This document shows positions 1 through 5,279 of a DNA stretch of 5,856 nucleotides, one piece after another. The DNA is from Chitinophagales bacterium (lineage in GTDB: Bacteria > Bacteroidota > Bacteroidia > Chitinophagales > UBA10324). Position 1 is the first letter of the stretch. Each line of letters starts with the position of its first letter. Position numbers and translations under genes: made by a program. The notes below the pieces were generated by a model. It was not told where the DNA came from and did no database searches. It saw nothing but the letters and a program-made list of their open reading frames with translations. The stretch covers positions 1-5,856 of the forward strand of contig JAJAYG010000072.1 in the NCBI GenBank assembly GCA_026786335.1. The letters are read 5' to 3'.

Positions 1-765
1 CCCATCAACACAAAAAAAGATGAAAACAGTTTTGTTGTGAGTTTGAACGGTGAGCACGCCTATTTTGCCAGTGATCGCTTGAGCGGAAATAAAAATTACG
101 ATCTCTATTATTTTGATTTGTATAAAGAAGCACGGCCCGTGTTTACCACTTTTGTAAAAGGAATAGTGGTTGATCAAAGTTCATCCACACCGGTTTCTTC
201 TAATGTTCAGTTGATTGATTTGGAAACAGGAAAAATTATTGGTGAGTCAATTTCAGATCCTGTCGACGGATCTTATTTAGTAAGTGTACCTAATGGAAAA
301 GATTATGCATTGAACATTGCTGCGAAAAATTATCTGTTCTATTCACAAAATTTTTCTTTAAAAGATCAACCTGCAGAAAAACCATTTTTATTGAATGTTG
401 AATTGAAACCAATTGCAGTAGGAAATAGTGTTGTTCTGAGAAATATTTTTTTTAAGACAGATTCCTATGAACTGGAAGATGAATCGAAAGTTGAATTAAA
501 AGAGCTGCTCAAACTGCTGAATCAAAACGCAACGATGAAGATTGAGGTAAACGGCCACACCGATAATGAAGGTGATGCAACACACAATCAAAAACTTTCT
601 GAGAGCCGTGCAAAAACTGTGAACGATTATTTGATTGCTAATGGAATTTCAGCAAGCCGGCTTTCACATAAAGGATTCGGTGAAACAAAACCAATTGCTT
701 CCAATGATAATGAAGACGGAAGATCGCAAAACCGCAGAACAGAATTTACAATAACAGCTAAATGA
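1..765 (+). CDS. OmpA-family outer-membrane protein, 3' part (5' end cut by the window edge)
   Basis: The reading frame is open from base 1, so the gene begins outside the window; 254 C-terminal residues are visible. Residues 14-26 (VSLNGEHAYFASDR region) look like the last blade of a PD40/TolB-like beta-propeller. Residues about 50-135 resemble a carboxypeptidase-regulatory-like beta-sandwich (VKGIVVD...VQLIDLETGK...DGSYLVSVPNGKDYAL). Residues about 145-254 are an OmpA C-terminal peptidoglycan-binding domain: NIFFKTDS strand, GHTDNEGD at 185-192, LSESRAKTV helix, closing NRRTEF. D188 and R203 are 15 residues apart, as are the two diaminopimelate-binding residues of OmpA-like domains. By family knowledge it anchors the outer membrane, or an envelope complex, to peptidoglycan. 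An internal GTG at 37 is not the true start, since homologous sequence continues upstream of it. Its stop directly abuts the stop of the opposing gene. The domain call is firm; the specific role is unknown. Confidence 0.93.
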   Translation, partial: PINTKKDENSFVVSLNGEHAYFASDRLSGNKNYDLYYFDLYKEARPVFTTFVKGIVVDQSSSTPVSSNVQLIDLETGKIIGESISDPVDGSYLVSVPNGKDYALNIAAKNYLFYSQNFSLKDQPAEKPFLLNVELKPIAVGNSVVLRNIFFKTDSYELEDESKVELKELLKLLNQNATMKIEVNGHTDNEGDATHNQKLSESRAKTVNDYLIANGISASRLSHKGFGETKPIASNDNEDGRSQNRRTEFTITAK

Positions 766-1686
766 TTAAGGATGATTGTTCCATGCAATTAACTCTTCTT
801 CATTTAAAGAAAAGTAACTACTCTTCTTCACCACCACTCCATTTTCTATCCACCAGATTGCAGGCCAAGAGCCACCTGTGAGTGATGCAAATGGTTCAGC
901 ATTCATTTTTATATGTGGGATGTCTTTTGAATTTGTGGAAATGAAAAAGTCATCTAGGTTTTCATCTTTGCCATTTATGAAAATGAAAAATGAAATCTCA
1001 GGATACCTTTTATTGATTACATGAATTTTCATTGCTGCTTGTCTGCAATGCGGACAAGTTAGTGTCATAAACGCAATCACGTGTTTCCCTTTAAATAAAT
1101 CAATTGGTGGTGCGCCGAATTTGTTTTCCTTTAAAATTTTATTTCGATCGAGGGGGAAATTTACTGTTTCGGGCTGCAAATTTTTTCTTGCAATAAAATC
1201 GGGTGGGTTTAAAATGAATGGCAATAAAAGAGATACAACCAAACCCGAAATTGCAATCGTTTTTTGAAAACGATACTTAGCATCACTGCCAATCTTCCAT
1301 AACAAAATGATCATTGCAATCAATCCACCGTTTTTTAACAGCGATTCTGCGGGCGACATTTGAAAATAAATTCCGAAGCAGCCGCAATTTCCGGTATTTC
1401 CCTGCACCATTAATTCAAATAAAAGATAACCAGTGAAAATAATAAGCAGCGCAAGTGATGCAGGCAGCGTTACTTTTTTCATTCTGAAATTAATAATGAA
1501 GAAAAGTCCCAGCACCCACTCAATTCCAATTACCGCTCTTGCAATTAACGGCGCACTATTCCATGCGGCAACCCCCATTGAAATAAAACTGAGCTCAAAT
1601 GGCTCAACAGGAAAAAGTTTTAACGCGCCTGAGAGAATAAAAAAAACTCCCAGAAAAATTCTAAGCAAGGCAAGAACTAATTTCAT
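766..1686 (-). CDS. MauE/DoxX-type redox membrane protein fused to a thioredoxin-like domain
   Basis: A 306-residue protein. The N-terminal half is a DoxX/MauE-like bundle: hydrophobic segments at about 4-24, 47-67, 72-92 and 117-132, with the typical early pattern LRIFLGVFFILSGALK. A C-G-C motif (C101, C103) in NCGCFG sits in the loop after segment three, as in MauE-like proteins. A fifth hydrophobic segment (about 143-160) leads into a C-terminal thioredoxin-like domain with the active-site motif C211-P-H-C214 and a probable cis-Pro at P275 (GGSWPAIW). Family knowledge suggests electron or thiol transfer across the inner membrane to a periplasmic thioredoxin fold; substrate unknown. It resembles Bacteroidota DoxX-thioredoxin fusions (BT_3928-like), from memory only. 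The ATG at 1686 is the natural start, giving the membrane segment at once. It lies downstream of a terminator and I found no clear promoter between them. Confidence 0.88.
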   Translation of the reverse strand: MKLVLALLRIFLGVFFILSGALKLFPVEPFELSFISMGVAAWNSAPLIARAVIGIEWVLGLFFIINFRMKKVTLPASLALLIIFTGYLLFELMVQGNTGNCGCFGIYFQMSPAESLLKNGGLIAMIILLWKIGSDAKYRFQKTIAISGLVVSLLLPFILNPPDFIARKNLQPETVNFPLDRNKILKENKFGAPPIDLFKGKHVIAFMTLTCPHCRQAAMKIHVINKRYPEISFFIFINGKDENLDDFFISTNSKDIPHIKMNAEPFASLTGGSWPAIWWIENGVVVKKSSYFSLNEEELIAWNNHP

Positions 1687-1704
1687 AACCTAAAAAGTTG
1701 TTGT

Positions 1705-1737
1705 AAAAAAAAAGCTGCGTTCATCACACAGCTTTTT
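1705..1737 (-). terminator. Rho-independent terminator after the small lipoprotein gene
   Basis: Read on the minus strand, AAAAAGCTG (1737-1729) pairs with CAGCTTTTT (1717-1709), leaving an 11-nt apex in which GT/AC pairs can extend the stem past one mismatch. The U-tract is nine T (1713-1705). It begins 20 bp past the lipoprotein stop codon and ends 18 bp before the ATG of the MauE/DoxX-thioredoxin gene. On the plus strand the downstream T-run is only five, so action in the minus direction is favoured. This is a direct sequence reading; efficiency is unknown. Confidence 0.85.
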
Positions 1738-1756
1738 CCAATTGATTGATTCTATT

Positions 1757-1969
1757 TTAATCAAGTGAGCAAGAACCCCCAAGCAATGCATAAAATGCAT
1801 TTTGGGTATCACATATTGTGTTTGCATCGTCTTTCTTTGCATTGTTAATCGGAATAATTGTAGTTCCGGCAAAAGGATCAGTGCAAGTGCAGTTATAATC
1901 CTTTTTGCAAGATGTTAAAGAAGTAGTTGCAACAACTGCAACTGCCAAAATCAAAACTAATTTTTTCAT
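1757..1969 (-). CDS. Small Cys-rich lipoprotein, function unknown
   Basis: A 70-residue protein. Residues 1-20 form a lipoprotein signal peptide (MKK, hydrophobic core LVLILAVAVVA) ending in the lipobox L18-T19-S20-C21, so the mature protein would be 50 residues, lipidated at C21 and anchored in the envelope. The mature part begins CKKDYNCTCT and has four more cysteines: C27, C29, C53 and C67, enough for two disulfides. The overall pattern (CKKxYxCxCT, then KKxDAxxxC, then a final C-S-L) resembles short lipoproteins I recall from other Bacteroidota, none with a role known to me. A longer in-frame start at 2080 exists but would overlap kdsA and bury the signal peptide, so ATG at 1969 is chosen. 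A good promoter lies 45 bp upstream and a terminator follows, so it is probably a single-gene transcript. Positions +2/+3 are Lys-Lys-Asp; whether it is surface-exported cannot be judged. Confidence 0.82.
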   Translation of the reverse strand: MKKLVLILAVAVVATTSLTSCKKDYNCTCTDPFAGTTIIPINNAKKDDANTICDTQNAFYALLGGSCSLD

Positions 1970-2013
1970 GTTTTTTGTAGGGTTAAATTGTTTAAAAATG
2001 ATTTTAATTGCGT

Positions 2014-2043
2014 CAAATATAGACGAAGAAATTTCAAAACAAA
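2014..2043 (-). promoter_or_regulatory. Bacteroidota-type promoter of the small lipoprotein gene
   Basis: On the minus strand a TTTG (2043-2040) is followed after 18 nt by TATATTTG (2021-2014), a perfect match to the TAnnTTTG -7 element of Bacteroidota housekeeping promoters. The spacing fits the -33/-7 arrangement (about 17-23 nt). Transcription would start near 2007-2009, giving a leader of roughly 40 nt before the ATG at 1969. It lies in the 100-bp gap after kdsA, so the lipoprotein need not depend on kdsA read-through. Confidence 0.7.
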
Positions 2044-2069
2044 ACATTCTTGATAAAAAATAAAGCCCA

Positions 2070-2885
2070 TTAAATTGCAACTGCAGTCCTAACCATAGTC
2101 AATTTTTCAAGCAATACTTTCAATTGTGACAGTGGAAGCATATTGGTACCATCAGATTTTGCATTTGCCGTGTCTGGATGTGTTTCAATAAAAAGCCCAT
2201 CAACACCAACTGCAATTGCTGCTTTTGAAATTGTTTCTATCATGTGGGGTATGCCACCGGTTACACCACTTGATTGATTTGGTTTTTGCAATGAATGTGT
2301 GCAGTCCATTACAACAGGATAACCTGTTTGTTGCATAATTGGAATGCCGCGATAGTCAACCACCAAATCACCGTAACCGAAAGTGGTTCCTCTTTCAGTG
2401 AGCAGAATATTTTTATTTCCTGTGTCTAAAACTTTTTGTGCTGCGAATTGCATTTGATCGGGTGCAAGAAATTGCCCCTTCTTAATGTTCACAAACTTTC
2501 CTGTTTTACCTGCGGCAATCAACAAATCTGTTTGTCTGCAAAGGAATGCGGGTATCTGCAACACATCAACATATTCTGCCGCAAACTTAGCTTCTGTTGC
2601 ATCATGAATATCTGTGAGCACAGGAACTGAAAGTTCTTCACGCACTTTTTTTAAAATCTTCATCGCAGCATCATCACCAATGCCGGTGAATGAATCATTG
2701 CGTGATCGGTTTGCTTTTCTGTAAGAAGATTTGAAAATGAAAGGGATTTGAAGTTCATCAGTGATGCGTTTTATTTCTTCAGCAGTGTTCATTACCAAAG
2801 ATTCACTTTCAATTACACATGGTCCTGCGATAAGGAAAAAATTATTTCCGTCAGTAAATTTTATCTGTGGAATATTTGGAATCAT
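2070..2885 (-). CDS. kdsA: 3-deoxy-8-phosphooctulonate synthase (Kdo-8-phosphate synthase)
   Basis: A cytosolic enzyme that condenses phosphoenolpyruvate with D-arabinose 5-phosphate to Kdo-8-phosphate, the committed step to the Kdo of LPS inner core. The 271 residues match the full family length (E. coli KdsA is slightly longer). Diagnostic blocks are AGPCVIES (20-27), FKSSYRKANRS (51-61), TDIH (91-94), QIPAFLCRQTDL (110-121), NIKKGQF (133-139), TERGTTFGYGDLVVDYR (163-179) and FIETHPD (232-238). C23 replaces the Asn of the metal-independent E. coli enzyme. With H197, E234 and D245 it gives the four-ligand set of metal-dependent KdsA, such as that of Aquifex. The ATG at 2885 is the only sensible start. 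A weak -7-like TATCTTCG (2898-2891, one mismatch to TAnnTTTG) lies five bases before it, without a clear -33. No other LPS gene is visible nearby. Confidence 0.97.
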   Translation of the reverse strand: MIPNIPQIKFTDGNNFFLIAGPCVIESESLVMNTAEEIKRITDELQIPFIFKSSYRKANRSRNDSFTGIGDDAAMKILKKVREELSVPVLTDIHDATEAKFAAEYVDVLQIPAFLCRQTDLLIAAGKTGKFVNIKKGQFLAPDQMQFAAQKVLDTGNKNILLTERGTTFGYGDLVVDYRGIPIMQQTGYPVVMDCTHSLQKPNQSSGVTGGIPHMIETISKAAIAVGVDGLFIETHPDTANAKSDGTNMLPLSQLKVLLEKLTMVRTAVAI

Positions 2886-2900
2886 GACTGCGAAGATAGG

Positions 2901-2925
2901 TTTGAGTTTTGAGTACTGAGTTTTG
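2901..2925. repeat. Short direct repeat GAGTTTTG x2 in the kdsA leader
   Basis: GAGTTTTG occurs at 2904-2911 and again at 2918-2925, separated by the 6-bp palindrome AGTACT. AGTACT recurs at 2931-2936, inside the left outer arm of the large inverted repeat. It is probably low-complexity intergenic sequence; no function is assigned. Confidence 0.5.
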
Positions 2926-2926
2926 T

Positions 2927-3193
2927 CCCAAGTACTCGCATAGCCGTCAAGCTAAAAAACAAAATAGATTATATTATTTAGTCTGAGAGGGACGACATTA
3001 TGGTAGTAGCTTATGAGTATAAAATCTGATTAGCCCAGCAGGGGCGACATTATCTTATCAAGAATCAAAGAAAAAAATGTCGCCCCTGCGGGGCTGAATT
3101 GAGAGACGGTTGAAATTCCTTCTACCATAATTTCGTTCCTCCGGGACTTCAAATAAAAGTATGATTAGGTTGAAGCGTATGCGAGAACTCGGG
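2927..3193. repeat. Nested inverted repeat made of REP-like units, filling the kdsA/hydrolase gap
   Basis: Three pairs of inverted arms share one centre (about 3060-3064). The outer arms, 2927-2955 and 3165-3193, match at 23 of 29 positions. The middle arms, 2980-3006 and 3122-3148, match at 22 of 27. The inner arms, 3032-3051 and 3076-3095, match at 19 of 20 around a 24-nt loop. The four middle and inner arms are also copies of one unit: AGTCTGAGAGGGACGACATT (2980), AGCCCAGCAGGGGCGACATT (3032), AGCCCCGCAGGGGCGACATT (reverse of 3076-3095) and AGTCCCGGAGGAACGAAATT (reverse, ending 3148). Three of them fold alone into a small hairpin, for example GCCCC-TGC-GGGGC at 3082-3094. This resembles a repetitive extragenic palindrome cluster (BIME-like). 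It occupies nearly the whole 315-bp non-coding stretch, and I see no gene in it. Confidence 0.8.
3032..3095. repeat. Inner strong stem-loop of the REP-like cluster
   Basis: This is the most stable part of the nested repeat. AGCCCAGCAGGGGCGACATT (3032-3051) and AATGTCGCCCCTGCGGGGCT (3076-3095) are inverted copies with one mismatch, GC-rich in an otherwise AT-rich gap. The loop 3052-3075 is A-rich. No T-run follows the stem on either strand, so it is not a standard intrinsic terminator. In a minus-strand transcript it lies between the hydrolase gene and kdsA and could act in transcript processing or 3'-end protection, as REP stems do in enterobacteria (inference). Confidence 0.75.
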
Positions 3194-3200
3194 CTGAATT

Positions 3201-3881
3201 TTAAACAACAATACTCTCCCCCACTTTCATCAACAACAATTCCTTTTGTTTTGAAATGAAAAGTTGTTGCGCTTTATGATGATCAATTTTAATTGGTGGA
3301 AATGAATCGTAGTGCATTCCGATAATTTTATTGCAATCAATAAAATCACTTGCGAGAATAGCATCATTATAATCCATCGTGAAATATCCACCGATGGGAA
3401 GCATTGCAAAATTTAATTTGCAATACATGGGGATCAACTTCATATCCATTGTTAATGCGGTGTCGCCAGCGAAATAAAAATTTCCTTCCTCTGATTCAAT
3501 TACGAAGCCGCCGGGATTGCCGCCATATTTTCCATCGGGGAATCTGCTGCTGTGTATGGCACTCACATACCGCACACTTCCAAAATCAGTTAAAATTTTT
3601 CCACCATGATTTAATCCTTCACCACCATGTAAACCTTTTTCTTCGAACCATTCATTCACTTCATAATTCGAAATCAATTTAGAATTATTGCGCTGTGCAA
3701 TCTCAAACGTATCACCAATATGATCGCTGTGCGCATGTGAAACCAAAATAAAATCTGCTTTCATTTCCTTTACATCAATTCCTTTCGCCATTGGATTATT
3801 GGAAATGAAAGGATCGAATAACAAACGATGCTTTCCAATATGTGCTGCAAAACAACTGTGACCGTAAAATGTAATTTTCAT
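3201..3881 (-). CDS. UPF0173-type metal-dependent hydrolase (metallo-beta-lactamase fold)
   Basis: The 226 residues are the usual length for this single-domain family. The N-terminus MKITFYGHSCF is typical. The metal site is visible as H49-A-H51-S-D53-H54, H110 (SAIHSS), D140 (FAGDTAL) and H190 (GMHYDSFPPI), which together can bind two metal ions, usually zinc. The family is cytosolic and related to the UlaG-like branch of the fold; its physiological substrate is generally not known, so no reaction is assigned. There is no signal peptide. The gene starts 37 bp after the rarA stop on the same strand, with no promoter-like box between them, so co-transcription with rarA is likely. The REP-like cluster begins 7 bp past its stop codon and may mark the end of this transcription unit. 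Confidence 0.93.
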   Translation of the reverse strand: MKITFYGHSCFAAHIGKHRLLFDPFISNNPMAKGIDVKEMKADFILVSHAHSDHIGDTFEIAQRNNSKLISNYEVNEWFEEKGLHGGEGLNHGGKILTDFGSVRYVSAIHSSRFPDGKYGGNPGGFVIESEEGNFYFAGDTALTMDMKLIPMYCKLNFAMLPIGGYFTMDYNDAILASDFIDCNKIIGMHYDSFPPIKIDHHKAQQLFISKQKELLLMKVGESIVV

Positions 3882-3888
3882 CTCGGGG

Positions 3889-3920
3889 TTTTGAATTTTT
3901 CGTTTTGTATTTTGAATTTT
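3889..3920. repeat. Direct repeat TTTTGAATTTT x2 in the rarA/hydrolase spacer
   Basis: TTTTGAATTTT occurs exactly at 3889-3899 and 3910-3920; the second copy overlaps the rarA stop codon. Read on the minus strand this gives an A-rich leader (AAAATTCAAAA twice) before the hydrolase ATG. It contains no Shine-Dalgarno sequence and no TAnnTTTG box. It may be slippage-prone low-complexity sequence. Confidence 0.55.
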
Positions 3921-5199
3921 AATAGTTGTATTTCTCTTTCCATCTCCTCTTTAAAAAATCTCTCAACTCATTTTCTCTTACATTATTTCCAGGTTCATAA
4001 AACTTTTCGCCTGCAATTTTTTCGGGAAGATATTCTAATGCTACAAAATTGAGATCATAATCATGTGCGTATTGATATTCCTTACCATAGTTTAATTCTT
4101 TCATCAATTTCGTAGGAGAATTACGCAGATGAAGAGGTACAGGCAGATCACCTTTTTTCTTTACTGCGCCCAATGCTTCTTCAATTGCAATGTATGATGC
4201 ATTGCTCTTTGGGGATGTGGCTAAGTAAATTGCGGTTTGGGAAAGAATAATTCTGCACTCGGGATAACCAATTACATCAATTGCCTGAAAACAATTATTT
4301 GCGAGTACAAGCGCAGTCGGGTTTGCATTTCCAATATCTTCCGAAGCAAGAATCAACATTCTTCTTGCAATAAACTTTGGATCTTCTCCCCCTTCAATCA
4401 TTCTTGCAAGCCAATACACTGCAGCATTGGGATCGCTGCCGCGCATTGATTTTATGAAGGCAGAAATTACATCATAATGCTGCTCACCGCCTTTATCATA
4501 AAGCGCAATTCTTTGCTGAGCAATGGATGTAACAATTTCATCAGTGATGATTATTTCGCTTGTTGAATCGGAACTGCTAATGGCATCAACTACCAACTCA
4601 AAGAGATTTAAAAGTTTTCTTGCATCGCCGCCGCTGATTCTCAGCAGTGCTTCATTTTCTTTGACTGTAATATTTTTTGTTTTCAGAAACACATCTTCCT
4701 TCAATGCACGATCAATTAATTGCAACAAATTATTTTTATCAAATTCCTTCAGTACATAAACCTGGCAGCGCGAAAGCAAAGCAGAGATAACTTCGAATGA
4801 TGGATTCTCAGTGGTTGCTCCAATGAGAATAATAATTCCTTTCTCCACTGCACCTAACAAAGAATCTTGTTGTGCTTTGTTGAAGCGGTGAATTTCATCA
4901 ATGAATAAAATTGCTTTTCCCGATTTTTTTGAAAGATCAATTACTTCCCGCACTTCTTTAACTCCACTGCTGATGGCGCTTAACGTGAAGAAGGGCATTT
5001 TCATTTCATTGGAAATAATCTGGGCTAAAGTTGTTTTGCCAACTCCCGGTGGACCCCAAAAAATCATGGAAGGAATTTGTTGCTTTTCAATTATAGTTCG
5101 CAACACTTCACCTTTGCCAACCAAATGCTCTTGCCCAATAAAATCATCGAGAGATTTTGGGCGCAATCGCTCTGCGAGCGGAATATTTTTGTTCACCAT
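3919..5199 (-). CDS. rarA: Replication-associated recombination protein A (MgsA/RarA AAA+ ATPase)
   Basis: A cytosolic AAA+ ATPase of the clamp-loader clade, related to eukaryotic WRNIP1/Mgs1, which acts at stalled replication forks, probably as a tetramer. With the start chosen here (426 residues) the order is: Walker A GPPGVGKT (49-56), Walker B ILFIDEIH (97-104), sensor 1 GATTEN (127-132), arginine finger SRC (R144) and sensor 2 GGDARK (190-195). The family C-terminal blocks follow: YDKGGEQHYDVISAFIKSMR, LASEDIGNANP, and HLRNSPTKLMKELNYGKEYQYAHDY. It is complete, with no missing motif. An in-frame ATG at 5232 would add 11 residues. The internal ATG at 5199 is preferred because MVNKNIPLAERLRPK matches the usual N-terminus in this phylum and leaves 80 bp for divergent promoters toward pyrD. 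The 5232 start remains possible. The UPF0173-type hydrolase gene follows 37 bp downstream. Confidence 0.95.
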   Translation of the reverse strand: MVNKNIPLAERLRPKSLDDFIGQEHLVGKGEVLRTIIEKQQIPSMIFWGPPGVGKTTLAQIISNEMKMPFFTLSAISSGVKEVREVIDLSKKSGKAILFIDEIHRFNKAQQDSLLGAVEKGIIILIGATTENPSFEVISALLSRCQVYVLKEFDKNNLLQLIDRALKEDVFLKTKNITVKENEALLRISGGDARKLLNLFELVVDAISSSDSTSEIIITDEIVTSIAQQRIALYDKGGEQHYDVISAFIKSMRGSDPNAAVYWLARMIEGGEDPKFIARRMLILASEDIGNANPTALVLANNCFQAIDVIGYPECRIILSQTAIYLATSPKSNASYIAIEEALGAVKKKGDLPVPLHLRNSPTKLMKELNYGKEYQYAHDYDLNFVALEYLPEKIAGEKFYEPGNNVRENELRDFLKRRWKEKYNY

Positions 5200-5265
5200 A
5201 CAATCCAAATTTTCTGTAGCAAGAAATGACATTTACTTTGAATGCAAATTTCTGCATTAGCGATT

Positions 5266-5273
5266 TAACTTTG
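5266..5273 (+). promoter_or_regulatory. Candidate -7 box of pyrD
   Basis: TAACTTTG fits the Bacteroidota TAnnTTTG -7 consensus exactly and ends six bases before the pyrD ATG, so the mRNA would be nearly leaderless. The nearest upstream TTTG (5237-5240) is 25 nt away, somewhat beyond the usual spacing, so the -33 element is unclear. Such a short motif can arise by chance in AT-rich DNA. Confidence 0.45.
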
Positions 5274-5279
5274 CAACAA

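Noticed and set aside
1038..1058. Inverted repeat CTTGTC...GACAAG in the redox gene
   Set aside because: It lies within the codons for the TCPHC active site and is explained by coding constraint and chance; no T-run follows it.
1690..1872. A 60-codon minus-strand reading frame overlapping the small lipoprotein gene
   Set aside because: It lies in another frame of the lipoprotein gene and runs through the terminator hairpin; it shows no family pattern.
1970..2080. An N-terminal extension of the lipoprotein to an ATG at 2080
   Set aside because: It would overlap the kdsA end, run through the promoter, and place 37 residues before a perfect signal peptide.
3032..3095. Inner stem-loop as a Rho-independent terminator
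   Set aside because: The stem is strong, but neither strand has a T-run directly after it, and sister copies of the unit surround it.
3091..3200. GGGCTGAATT occurring at 3091-3100 and again exactly 100 bp later at 3191-3200
   Set aside because: There are only two copies, with different flanking sequence and no spacer pattern, so it is not a CRISPR or attachment site. It may reflect shared ancestry of the flanks of the inverted repeat.
4237..4759. Plus-strand reading frames inside rarA
   Set aside because: They are antisense to a complete, motif-rich rarA and have no recognisable domains.
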